The notes beneath the pieces were generated by a model, which saw nothing but the letters and a program-made list of their open reading frames with translations, searched no databases and was not told the origin of the DNA. 64,000 nucleotides of DNA from Tumebacillus permanentifrigoris (lineage in GTDB: Bacteria > Bacillota > Bacilli > Tumebacillales > Tumebacillaceae): NCBI RefSeq assembly GCF_003148565.1, contig NZ_QGGL01000007.1, forward strand, positions 1 through 64,000, read 5' to 3'. Positions 26,026 through 34,315 of the stretch are shown here, piece after piece (the stretch's first letter is position 1; every line of letters starts with the position of its first letter). A program made the position numbers and the translations under genes.

Positions 26026-26065
26026 AAAAAAAGGGAAGCAGCCCCGACGGGCTACTTCCCTTTTT
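26026..26065 (-). terminator. terminator of the 96-aa protein gene
   Basis: AAAAAGGGAAG-AGCCC / GGGCT-CTTCCCTTTTT stem with a T-run on the minus strand. Confidence 0.85.
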
Positions 26066-26068
26066 GGC

Positions 26069-26359
26069 TTAGCGGTGGAGCGTGTCGGTGTGCGCGGAAG
26101 CCGCACGTGCTCGTTCCCACTCTGCGTCGTCCTCGATATCGCAAAGGGTGTACCAGTCATCGCCGAGGTCGATGAGTTTCAACAGGTAGCCCTCACGCTC
26201 TGGTGAAAGTCGTTGGGCGAGGATGTACTTCGTCTCCTCTGCTTCAAACAGCTTGGCAATGTCATAGTCATAGACCCCATGATCCGTCACTTCGAGGTGC
26301 AGTTGCTGACCGACCAAGTTATGTAGGTTCTCCTCCATCAATCCGATCTCGTTTCGCAT
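26069..26359 (-). CDS. small acidic protein, DUF1292-like
   Basis: A 96-aa soluble, beta-rich acidic protein. The segment YDIAKLFEAEETKYILAQRLSPE..YLLKLID and the ending WYTLCDIEDDAEWERAR loosely recall DUF1292 (YrzB) proteins, but the match is weak. No function can be given. The start is ATG 26359 behind GGAGAGGAGAGG; a longer in-frame reading upstream has no support. It is flanked by terminators on both sides, so it is a single-gene unit. Confidence 0.6.
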   Translation of the reverse strand: MRNEIGLMEENLHNLVGQQLHLEVTDHGVYDYDIAKLFEAEETKYILAQRLSPEREGYLLKLIDLGDDWYTLCDIEDDAEWERARAASAHTDTLHR

Positions 26360-26389
26360 GCGATCCTCTCCTCTCCCCCTGATCATACC

Positions 26390-26430
26390 AAAAAACACCG
26401 CTTCGCCGCGAGGGGCGAGAGCGGTGCTTT
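26390..26430 (-). terminator. terminator of the HNH gene
   Basis: AAAACACCGCT / AGCGGTGCTTTT outer stem with an irregular inner part; T-run on the minus strand. Confidence 0.75.
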
Positions 26431-26838
26431 TTAGCGTGTCCGTCGCAGGGGCAGTAAACTGACGCATCCCGCCTCCTGTAGCGCTCGTAGGTTTTCGATG
26501 CGTTCGATGGGAACATGTTGCGCGGGGTGGGTCAGCCCGTAGTAGGTCAGCAAGTGACGCTCCCGGTAGCGAAGCAGTTGCTTCTCCACATTCAGTTGGC
26601 GATGGGCTTGGTGGTGGCACGTGTTGTCAAGGCAGATGCCGTTGTCGGCGGTGCCGAGTCCACCCTTGGCACGAGGAAGGATGTGGTGCACCTCTCGCCC
26701 TGGCTTGCCGCACAGAACGCACCGCTCCCCGTCTCGCTCGCGGATGTGTGCGCGAACGGCCGCGTTGAAATCGTTGTGTCGCATCATCTCCGCCCGTTGT
26801 TCACGCGTCTCACGGCGCGTGGTCGTCCGTTCGGCCAT
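26431..26838 (-). CDS. HNH endonuclease-domain protein
   Basis: A 135-aa protein with an HNH nuclease motif and zinc knuckle: RCVLCGKPGREVHHILPRAKGG (about residues 39-60), then ICLDNTCHHQAH. These give the two CxxC-like zinc pairs, the catalytic HH and the N-terminal His. Such proteins cut DNA and occur alone in phages and genomes. ATG 26838 starts four bases after the glcK stop; there is no clear ribosome site, so translation may be coupled. Confidence 0.8.
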   Translation of the reverse strand: MAERTTTRRETREQRAEMMRHNDFNAAVRAHIRERDGERCVLCGKPGREVHHILPRAKGGLGTADNGICLDNTCHHQAHRQLNVEKQLLRYRERHLLTYYGLTHPAQHVPIERIENLRALQEAGCVSLLPLRRTR

Positions 26839-26842
26839 AGGG

Positions 26843-27784
26843 TTAGTCGCGAATTTGCAACAGGGCGGCACCGATCACGCCTGCATCGTTGCCAAGTTCA
26901 GCCAGACGGATCGCTGTACCTGCGGTGACACGCGGCAATGCATAGCGGGCAAATGCATCCTTCAGCGGGTTCAGCAACGCATCCCCAGCTGAGGAGACAC
27001 CGCCGCCGACGACGATGACTTGCGGGTTCAACGTACACCCGATGTTCGCCAATGCGAAGCCCAGACGGTCGATGGCGTAGTACACCACTTCCTGTGCCAC
27101 ACGGTCGCCGCGTTCCGCATGCTCGAACACAGCACGGGTGCTGAGGTTCTCCACTTCCTTGAGCGAGGTGCTCTCTCCTGCGAGACGATCCTGTGCCAGC
27201 GCGAGGATGCCGGTCGCCGAGGAGATCGTCTCCAAGCAACCGAGTCGCCCGCAATTGCAGCGTCGGCCATTCGGTTCGATCGTGATGTGTCCGATCTCGC
27301 CCGCCATGCCATTTGCCCCGTGTACGATCTTGCCATCGACGAGCAATCCGCCGCCAACACCTGTGCCAAGCGTTACAAACAGAGCATCAGAGAAGCCTTT
27401 GCCGCCACCTGCCCATGTCTCGCCAAGACCTGCAGCGTTGGCGTCGTTCTCCAGCGCGATCGGCACATGCTCACCGAGACGCTTTTTCAACTCTTGCAGC
27501 AGTTCAACGTTCTCCCAACCGAGGTTGACGGCACGCTCGACGAAGCCGGTCGAGAAGTCGATGAATGCCGGAACCCCAACACCGACACCTGCCACTTCGT
27601 CAAAATTCCAACCCGCCAGCCCCGCGAGGTCGCGTGCAAATTCTGCCATGCGGTCGAGCATGTGTGCAGTGCCTTGCTCCGATTCGGTCGGACGCTCCTC
27701 TTTTACGACGATCGTTCCGTTTTCCAAGACAGCCGCACCCTTAATCGTGGTGCCACCAACGTCGAGTCCAATCCATTTGCGCAT
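26843..27784 (-). CDS. glcK: ROK-family glucokinase
   Basis: A 313-aa sugar kinase that phosphorylates glucose with ATP. The phosphate-binding motif is GLDVGGTTIKGA (6-17), the sugar-binding region is ENDANAAGLGE, and the ROK zinc motif is CNCGRLGCLE. The length is typical. AGGAGG lies before the ATG. It follows a glucoamylase-type gene on the same strand, so the two may release and phosphorylate glucose, although a hairpin separates them. Confidence 0.92.
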   Translation of the reverse strand: MRKWIGLDVGGTTIKGAAVLENGTIVVKEERPTESEQGTAHMLDRMAEFARDLAGLAGWNFDEVAGVGVGVPAFIDFSTGFVERAVNLGWENVELLQELKKRLGEHVPIALENDANAAGLGETWAGGGKGFSDALFVTLGTGVGGGLLVDGKIVHGANGMAGEIGHITIEPNGRRCNCGRLGCLETISSATGILALAQDRLAGESTSLKEVENLSTRAVFEHAERGDRVAQEVVYYAIDRLGFALANIGCTLNPQVIVVGGGVSSAGDALLNPLKDAFARYALPRVTAGTAIRLAELGNDAGVIGAALLQIRD

Positions 27785-27808
27785 CTCTCCGTACCTCCTA
27801 TGTAAAAG

Positions 27809-27838
27809 AACGCCACATGGGGACTACCCTGTGGCGTT
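27809..27838 (-). terminator. terminator of the GH15 gene
   Basis: AACGCCACA / TGTGGCGTT stem with a 12-base loop and CTTTT after it on the minus strand. Confidence 0.7.
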
Positions 27839-27858
27839 GTTGTCAATTCTCAAAGGTC

Positions 27859-29796
27859 TTACTTGCCAAAGTGCTCGACAATCGTCAGCACATACATCGC
27901 ATGTGACCAAGTCAGCGGAACGACCCAACCCGGGCCCCCGTGGTTTTTGTCGACCTGCTCCGGCAGGAGGCCGGTCTGGGTCTGGTTGTCGAGCACCCAT
28001 TCAAGCACTTCGCGCACTGTGGCTGCATCACCGCGACGGTTGGCATCGAGTGCCAGCCACAGCGAGCAGAGCACCCACGGGTTGCCGCCTGCATAGATGT
28101 CATTTTCGTAGCGACGGATGCCGCCGACACCTTTTTGCGTACACAGCTCGCGCACAGATTCCGCCGTCGCAACGACTGACGGGTGCTCGGCGTCAAACAG
28201 CGCAAACGGGTACGACATGCCCAACAAGGAAGCGTCTACAATTGTATCATAGTCTGCAACGGCCCGGTCGTACCCATGCTCATCCTGAACGATGTGTACG
28301 CCTAGTCCAGCTTCCTTGCGCACGTTGAACTCCTCCGGCGAGAGGTAGAGATTGATACCACGGTACCAACTCTGCTTGTGCTCGTTAAACAACTTCTCGA
28401 CTTCGCCGCGAATTGTCTCACCCGCTGTGCGGTATTGCGCCGCTTGTTCCGCATGTCCGAGTTGGTGAGCCGCGTCTGCTACAGCAAACAACGAGGCGGC
28501 CACGGCGGCCGAGGAGTAAGTGTGCTGAGCGAAGCGTTCCTCCCACAGGTCCATGCTCGCTCGCGGCATGCCGTTGTCCGCGAGGGTGGCGAGCAGATGG
28601 TTTGCACCGCGCTCCATCGAACTCCAGCAGGATTGCAAGAATGCCTCGTCTCCGGTGATCAGGAAGTGTTGCCACATCCCCCAGAGGATCGAAGCCGGTT
28701 CGTCCGCTTGGTAGCCCCACGCAGGTGCGAGGTCGCCGTTCATATAGTGACGGTGGTCCCAAGAGCCGTCCGCATCCTGTGCCTGCATCGCCCACTCGTA
28801 GAACTTGCGTCCGATGTCGTGGTAGCCTGCCATGTCGATCGCTGTGGTGATGTAGCCGGCGTCACGCCCCCAGCAGTAGCCATAGCCGCCGCATTGGGTG
28901 TAGAACGGGTCGAACTCCGGTGCTGCGATCAGGCCGCCATGCACGGCGTCTGCCATCAGCGAGAACACCAACAGCGAGCGGCGATACATCACATCGACCG
29001 CCTCATTCCCCGTGGCGATCTGACGACCGCGCGCGAGGAAGTCCTGTGCAGTTTGCGTGGCCTGCGCACGCAGCCCTGCCGCTCCCATCGCGCGTGCATG
29101 GGTCAGTGCCTCGCCCGCCTCGTCACGGTTGGAACCAAAGGCGATCAAGACCGGGAAGGTAACCGTCTCACCTGGTTGTACAGTTGCAGTGAACACCTGC
29201 GCGCCGTCCGAACCAAGCGTCGAGGTGGGGCCGCCGTACCCGTTTAGACGACGAGTATGTAGGTGGCTGGATACGTTGCCGACTTGGAACCCAAACGGAC
29301 GATCCGCACCGCCGATCAACGTCCAATACTTGCGGCGATAATGACCGATCGCGTGGAACTGGTTGTCATAAAGCACCGATTGGTAAATCGGGCTCTCTTC
29401 CATATGGAAGTCGGTCAGATACAACAGATCGACTTCCACCGTCTCGCCCCCGTTGTTGGTGACGAGGTATTCACGCACGATCACATCGAGATCTGTTGCG
29501 ACAAAATCGTAGGAACGAACAGCGAACGGCAGTTGAGCAGAGCTGTAGGTGGTTTCCACGATGTTGGTGTCTGGCACGTAGCGTTGTTGATGTGTGAAGC
29601 TGTTCCCGCTGAGTGGATAGTGGGTTGTGTCACCATTCACGCGCAGCGCAGCCTCGGTTTTGTTGATATGTTGGGCATAATCGATCGTCGGCCAGAAGGC
29701 ACGCACCAACTCACCCGTTTGCGTGAGGCAAGCCAAGATGCGTCCGTTGCCGATCACGGAATCGATGAGGTAGGGTTTTTGCTGAATAGCGGTCAT
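27859..29796 (-). CDS. glycoside hydrolase family 15 protein (glucoamylase-like)
   Basis: A 645-aa protein without a signal peptide, so probably cytoplasmic. An N-terminal beta-sandwich (about residues 1-240) is followed by an (alpha/alpha)6 barrel. Barrel landmarks are GYCWGRDAGYITTAIDMAG, the catalytic-acid region MDLWEERFAQHTYSSAA, and a late GGIRRYENDIYAGGNPWVLCSLWLA. GH15 enzymes release glucose from alpha-glucans or trehalose. The start is ATG 29796 behind AAGGGAG. Neighbouring MsmX-type ATPase and glucokinase genes fit oligosaccharide use. Confidence 0.88.
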   Translation of the reverse strand: MTAIQQKPYLIDSVIGNGRILACLTQTGELVRAFWPTIDYAQHINKTEAALRVNGDTTHYPLSGNSFTHQQRYVPDTNIVETTYSSAQLPFAVRSYDFVATDLDVIVREYLVTNNGGETVEVDLLYLTDFHMEESPIYQSVLYDNQFHAIGHYRRKYWTLIGGADRPFGFQVGNVSSHLHTRRLNGYGGPTSTLGSDGAQVFTATVQPGETVTFPVLIAFGSNRDEAGEALTHARAMGAAGLRAQATQTAQDFLARGRQIATGNEAVDVMYRRSLLVFSLMADAVHGGLIAAPEFDPFYTQCGGYGYCWGRDAGYITTAIDMAGYHDIGRKFYEWAMQAQDADGSWDHRHYMNGDLAPAWGYQADEPASILWGMWQHFLITGDEAFLQSCWSSMERGANHLLATLADNGMPRASMDLWEERFAQHTYSSAAVAASLFAVADAAHQLGHAEQAAQYRTAGETIRGEVEKLFNEHKQSWYRGINLYLSPEEFNVRKEAGLGVHIVQDEHGYDRAVADYDTIVDASLLGMSYPFALFDAEHPSVVATAESVRELCTQKGVGGIRRYENDIYAGGNPWVLCSLWLALDANRRGDAATVREVLEWVLDNQTQTGLLPEQVDKNHGGPGWVVPLTWSHAMYVLTIVEHFGK

Positions 29797-29818
29797 GTAG
29801 CATCTCCCTTTTGCATGA

Positions 29819-29856
29819 AAAAGAGTCACCCCCTGATCAGGGGGAGTGACTCTTTT
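29819..29856 (-). terminator. terminator of msmX
   Basis: AAGAGTCAC..CCCCTGATCAGGGG..GTGACTCTT stem with T-run on the minus strand. Confidence 0.85.
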
Positions 29857-29864
29857 GTTTGAGA

Positions 29865-30974
29865 TTAGAATACCGTTTGTTCGGTCTCGGTGTTGAAGAT
29901 GTGGATCTTGTCGATATCCAGTGCCAAGGTGAAGTTCATGCCCGGCTTGACAGCGGTGCGCGCTGCAACACGCGCAACGAAGGATTGACCTGCTGCTTGC
30001 AGGTAGACGTATGATTCGGAACCCAAGTTTTCCACAACTTCGACGTTGGCATCTACTTTGGAATCCGGGAAGGTTTCGAGGAAGACCGGCTCGTCGTGGA
30101 TGTGCTCCGGACGAATGCCGAGCGTGACCGGCTTGCCGACGACGCCAGCTTCGCGCAGTGCAGCTAGGCGACCCTCCGGCAACTTGATGTTCAGACCCGG
30201 TGCGCGGAAGAACAGCGAGCCTGCCTCTTCCGCGAGGTCACCCTTGATGAAGTTCATCGACGGAGATCCGATGAAGGACGCGACGAAGATGTTGTTCGGG
30301 TGGTTGTAGATTTCGGTCGGGGTGCCGACTTGCTGGATGATGCCATCCTTCATGACGACGATCCGATCGCCCATCGTCATCGCTTCGGTTTGGTCATGGG
30401 TGACGTAGATGATGGTGGTTTGCAGACGTTGGTGCAGTTTCGCGATCTCGGCGCGCATCTGTACGCGAAGTTTTGCATCCAAGTTGGAGAGCGGTTCGTC
30501 CATCAGAAAGACTTGCGGTTCGCGGACGATGGCGCGGCCCAGTGCAACACGCTGACGTTGACCGCCAGAGAGGGCTTTGGGTTTGCGGTCGAGCAGATGC
30601 ACGATGTCGAGGATCTTCGCCGCATCACGGACGCGACGGTCGATTTCCTGCTTGTCGATTTTGCGCAGTTTCAGACCAAATGCCATGTTATCGTAGATGT
30701 TCATGTGCGGGTACAGCGCATAGTTCTGGAAAACCATCGCGATGTCGCGATCCTTCGGGTGTACATCGTTGACGACACGGTCGCCAATGATCAGTTCGCC
30801 ATCCGTAATTTCTTCGAGACCTGCGATCATTCGCAATGTGGTGGATTTCCCACAACCAGACGGGCCGACCATGACCACAAATTCGCGGTCTTCGATGTCG
30901 AGGTCGAAGTCCTTAACTACGACAACGTCGCCAGTGTACCGCTTATATACGTGCTTGAGTTGTACGCGTGCCAT
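29865..30974 (-). CDS. msmX: carbohydrate ABC transporter ATPase (MsmX/UgpC type)
   Basis: A 369-aa ATPase. Walker A is GPSGCGKST (37-45), the Q-loop is MVFQNYALYPHM, the signature is LSGGQRQRVALGRA, Walker B is FLMDEPLSNLDAKL and the switch is YVTHDQTEAMTM. A C-terminal MOBE/TOBE regulatory domain follows (about 235-369). MsmX-type ATPases energise several sugar importers whose operons lack their own ATPase. No permease genes are adjacent, which fits such a shared role. ATG follows AAGGAGTGA. Confidence 0.92.
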   Translation of the reverse strand: MARVQLKHVYKRYTGDVVVVKDFDLDIEDREFVVMVGPSGCGKSTTLRMIAGLEEITDGELIIGDRVVNDVHPKDRDIAMVFQNYALYPHMNIYDNMAFGLKLRKIDKQEIDRRVRDAAKILDIVHLLDRKPKALSGGQRQRVALGRAIVREPQVFLMDEPLSNLDAKLRVQMRAEIAKLHQRLQTTIIYVTHDQTEAMTMGDRIVVMKDGIIQQVGTPTEIYNHPNNIFVASFIGSPSMNFIKGDLAEEAGSLFFRAPGLNIKLPEGRLAALREAGVVGKPVTLGIRPEHIHDEPVFLETFPDSKVDANVEVVENLGSESYVYLQAAGQSFVARVAARTAVKPGMNFTLALDIDKIHIFNTETEQTVF

Positions 30975-31077
30975 AAGAGAGTCACTCCTTAAGCCAAGAT
31001 TTGTTATCTCTAGTGTAACTTGTACAGGTCGTTCCTACCATTGGGCATGTTCAACAAAACGGTCTCGTACATTTTGT

Positions 31078-32106
31078 TCAACGTGCCCGACGAAGGGTGA
31101 GCGCCAACCAGAGCGTCCACGCGGGCAGCGGCTGACGAACATCCAAGTGGGTCAGTTCGGAGATCCGATCGAGGCGATAGTTCAGCGTGTTGCGGTGGAT
31201 GTACAGGGAACGGGCAGTATCGGCGACCTGCTGACCGTGTTCCAAGAAAGCGAACACCGTCTCGCGCAATTCGGTCGACAAGCCGCTGTACACCTCATCG
31301 GGCAAGATTTCTTGCAAGAAGTGTGCTTGCACCGTTTCAGGCAGGCCTTGGAACACGCGCGCCAAGCCGAGGCGGTTGAAGTTGTGAACCCGCTCCTTGC
31401 TCCGGTACACCCGTCCAGCGTCGAGCGCAAACTGCGCCTCCCGTCGGGACTCCGGCAAGCTCGTCCACATCTGAACAGGTGCGGACACCCCTGCGCGGAA
31501 CAAGGAGTACAACTCCGTTCCCAACGTGTCCAACCAGCCAGACACTTCCTCTAGAAAAACGCCTTCCACGGCGTTTGCGACTTCCAACGGCTCCTTCGAT
31601 CCTCGTCTGGAATCTGACCCTGAATCAGGTTCCAGAGGAACCAATAGGTAGATTCGGTTGTTTCCTTCCGTTTCGATGATGCAGTCCTGCGCGGTGACCA
31701 GTTCACGTAAAATCTCTACGGCGTCAACTAGCTCCGTCTCAACCCGTTCCCCCACCGCCACCTCGATGGCGACGACAAAGGCGCCCGTCTGTGCGATCCA
31801 GCCCATTTTTTCAAGCGCTTCTGCAAGCAGCGGCCCGTCTGTCAACTCCGCGCCTCCGAGCCAGCGCTTGACCCGTGCGCGGTAAATATCCTGCTCTCGA
31901 TCTGCCCATTCAGGGACCAATAGTTCCAACAAGGCCCCCACCGTCGGAGGTAAATCCGCTTCCGCTACCAGCAAGACCATCTGCTCGTCCAGCGGAATCG
32001 ACCAGTTCCCCGCATGACGGAGAGGCCATTCCCCATGCGGGGAATGACCTTTTTGCACCGTGCCATAGGGAAGCAGGATTTCCGCCAATCGTTTGTTATC
32101 GATCAT
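31078..32106 (-). CDS. CdaR/PucR-type transcriptional regulator
   Basis: A 342-aa protein. The C-terminal PucR-type helix-turn-helix is diagnostic: FLEHGQQVADTARSLYIHRNTLNYRLDRISELTHLDVR (about residues 285-322). The N-terminal part has no PucR or sugar-diacid recognition domain that I can name, so the ligand is unknown. The start is ATG 32106 behind GGGAGGG. It follows the MATE exporter gene by 17 bases on the same strand and may be co-transcribed with it. Confidence 0.82.
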   Translation of the reverse strand: MIDNKRLAEILLPYGTVQKGHSPHGEWPLRHAGNWSIPLDEQMVLLVAEADLPPTVGALLELLVPEWADREQDIYRARVKRWLGGAELTDGPLLAEALEKMGWIAQTGAFVVAIEVAVGERVETELVDAVEILRELVTAQDCIIETEGNNRIYLLVPLEPDSGSDSRRGSKEPLEVANAVEGVFLEEVSGWLDTLGTELYSLFRAGVSAPVQMWTSLPESRREAQFALDAGRVYRSKERVHNFNRLGLARVFQGLPETVQAHFLQEILPDEVYSGLSTELRETVFAFLEHGQQVADTARSLYIHRNTLNYRLDRISELTHLDVRQPLPAWTLWLALTLRRAR

Positions 32107-32123
32107 CGAGGACCCTCCCAAAC

Positions 32124-33524
32124 TCATGCCTGCGTTGTTGCAGATTCCAATTGGGCTTGTTGCTCTTCCTTGGATTGCGAAGGCACGAAGCCCATTTTCT
32201 CCCACTTGCGACTCCGCCAGCGCCAGAGCATGAACAGTCCACGGAACCACTCGTCTACGGTAAACGCGATCCACATGCCGAGCAATCCGAGGCCATAATG
32301 GATGCCGAGCAGATACGCAAGCGACGCCGAGATGCCCCACATCGACAGGATGCCCATGTACACAGGGAACTTCGCGTCTCCTGCCGCCCGCAGTGCCGCG
32401 ATGACGACGAGGTTGTACGTCCGGCCTGGCTCCAGAATCAGCGTCATCAAGATCAACTTCGACCCCATCGAGATGATGGACGGGTCGTCGGTGAAAAAGC
32501 CCATCAGTTGTTCCCGGAAGATGGAGAACACCCCCGCCATGCTCAGCGAGACGAGAAATGACAGTTTCAAGCTGCGCATACAGGCTTGGTAGGCGTCTTC
32601 CTTTTGCCCGGCTCCGACGAAGTGACCGACCATGATCTGTGTGGCCTGTGAGACGGCCAGAGAGAACATGAACACGAACATCATGATGTTCTGCGTGTAC
32701 ACTTTGGTCGTCAATGCCGCCGTGCCCAGCATCGAGATGAAGTACGTGATCAGCAATTGCGAGGCATTGTAGGACAAGTTCTCCCCTGCCGCCGGCACAC
32801 CGATGCGCAAGATGCTCATCAACGCATAGCGCGGGAACTTCAGCAACACGCGGAACGGCAGGTCGCCATTGACCCGCTTATACAACAGAATTGCGATGGC
32901 GACCAAACCCAGAGTACGGGACACCGAAGTCGAGATCGAGACTCCCGCGACCCCCAACACCGGCATACCAAACGGTCCGAACAACAGCAGGTAGTTCCCG
33001 GCCACATTCAGCACGTTCATCCCGATCGTCACGTACATGGCATCGCGGGTAAACCCGTGGCTGCGCACGATCGAACCGATCGTCATCATCACCGCACCGA
33101 CAAAGGAGAACCCGCCGACGATGTGTACAAACTGCATCGCAAAATCTTTTAATTCCGGTGGCAGACCCATCATACGCATGAACAGATCGCCAAATAAATA
33201 CAACACCGCACTCAGGAGCAAGCCGAAAATCAAATTCACAGCGATCGCAACGACAGCAACCTCCGACGCTTTTCGATGTTCGTTGGCCCCGAGGAATTGT
33301 GAAACGACAATCCCTGACCCCATCGCGACAAAACCATACAAGACGATGACGATCCCCAGCAACTGATTCGCGACCCCGACCGCCGCTACAGCATCATCCG
33401 AATAACGACTCAGCATCAACGTGTCGGCGTTTCCCATCAACATTTGCAGTGTAATCTCGATGAAAATGGGCCAAGTCAACGCAAACAGTGAAAACTTGCG
33501 TGCCATTTCCCCTGAATTATTCAC
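32124..33524 (-). CDS. MATE-family efflux transporter
   Basis: A 466-aa membrane protein with twelve likely helices, in two related halves (LTWPIFIEITLQMLMGNADTLMLSRYS at the start and VPAAGENLSYNASQLL midway). This fits the NorM/DinF-type drug or metabolite antiporters driven by Na+ or H+. The start is GTG 33524, seven bases after AAAGGAA. The regulator gene downstream may control it. Confidence 0.9.
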   Translation of the reverse strand: MNNSGEMARKFSLFALTWPIFIEITLQMLMGNADTLMLSRYSDDAVAAVGVANQLLGIVIVLYGFVAMGSGIVVSQFLGANEHRKASEVAVVAIAVNLIFGLLLSAVLYLFGDLFMRMMGLPPELKDFAMQFVHIVGGFSFVGAVMMTIGSIVRSHGFTRDAMYVTIGMNVLNVAGNYLLLFGPFGMPVLGVAGVSISTSVSRTLGLVAIAILLYKRVNGDLPFRVLLKFPRYALMSILRIGVPAAGENLSYNASQLLITYFISMLGTAALTTKVYTQNIMMFVFMFSLAVSQATQIMVGHFVGAGQKEDAYQACMRSLKLSFLVSLSMAGVFSIFREQLMGFFTDDPSIISMGSKLILMTLILEPGRTYNLVVIAALRAAGDAKFPVYMGILSMWGISASLAYLLGIHYGLGLLGMWIAFTVDEWFRGLFMLWRWRSRKWEKMGFVPSQSKEEQQAQLESATTQA

Positions 33525-33631
33525 GTTATCTTCCTTTCCACGTCCAAAGATCAAGGCACCCCCAGTATACACGGAATTTGTCAGAACAGGTATCGGGAAT
33601 GCCTATTTCCCCGGAAATATGTCGAAACAAA

Positions 33632-33654
33632 AAAGTCACCTGCGCGGTGACTTT
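33632..33654 (-). terminator. terminator of the ArsC/Spx-like gene
   Basis: AAAGTCACC / GGTGACTTT stem with six T on the minus strand. Confidence 0.85.
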
Positions 33655-33681
33655 CATGTACTCGTATCCAATTGTATGATC

Positions 33682-34035
33682 CTATGCTTGAGGCGCTTGG
33701 GTCAATGCCGCAAATTTTTCCTCGTCCAGCCCGAGAATCAGACCATCGGCCGTTTTTACAATCGGGCGTTTGATCAGCGTCGGTTCGGTCGCGATCAATT
33801 CCGCGAGTGGCTGTTCTTCCATCGCGTACAAGTCCGCTTGGCGTTCTTGGTACACCGGCGAGTTCGGACGCAACAAGTCGTGGACTTTTAGCCCCAGAGC
33901 GCGGGCGATTTCGATGATTTCCAGCGCGGACAACATGTTTTCTTCGAGGTTGCGCTCGTTTTTTTCGGTGCCTGCGAAAATTTCGCGGGTTTTCTTGCTC
34001 TTGCTACAAGTCGGGTGGTAGATCAATTCGATCAT
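33682..34035 (-). CDS. ArsC/Spx-family protein
   Basis: A 117-aa thioredoxin-fold protein of the arsenate reductase (ArsC)/Spx/YffB family. It has the motif PTCSKSKK with Cys10; the position of the second thiol in CxxC members is Ser13. The loop LIKRPIVKTADGLILG supplies the conserved Arg-Pro-Ile-Val. It may reduce arsenate with a low-molecular thiol or act as a regulator; the single Cys argues against a classic Spx CxxC switch. ATG 34035 follows GGAGG. Confidence 0.82.
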   Translation of the reverse strand: MIELIYHPTCSKSKKTREIFAGTEKNERNLEENMLSALEIIEIARALGLKVHDLLRPNSPVYQERQADLYAMEEQPLAELIATEPTLIKRPIVKTADGLILGLDEEKFAALTQAPQA

Positions 34036-34157
34036 GAGTCTGCCTCCATTTGTTTGGTTTCTTCTACTATAGCAGAACATTGCACTTCCCTAGTATGAAC
34101 TAGCAAAAATGGGCATAGACTGCAACCATGAAGATCTCCAACAAGGAGTGCTGCCCT

Positions 34158-34268
34158 ATGAAAAAAGACAAGCAAACAGACCTCATCCTCGCCTTCATCC
34201 AAAAGCGCATCTGTGAAGACACGCTGCGCAAATCCTTGAAAAAAAAGCAACTAGCTTCCCTCAAATAG
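34158..34268 (+). CDS. 36-aa basic small protein
   Basis: ATG to TAG encodes 36 residues: a helix-forming, very lysine-rich protein with one Cys (LILAFIQKRICEDTLRKSL core). AAGGAG lies nine bases before the ATG and a terminator follows, so it looks like a real short gene. An in-frame ATG ten codons upstream (34128) has no ribosome site. No family is recognised; small basic spore proteins are one possibility. Confidence 0.5.
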   Translation: MKKDKQTDLILAFIQKRICEDTLRKSLKKKQLASLK

Positions 34269-34279
34269 CTTCAACCCAA

Positions 34280-34310
34280 AAAGCAACCCGCCCTCTCGGC
34301 TGGTTGCTTT
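34280..34310. terminator. bidirectional hairpin between small ORF and MurF-like gene
   Basis: AAAGCAACC / GGTTGCTTT stem with a 13-base loop. Confidence 0.65.
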
Positions 34311-34315
34311 GCTGT

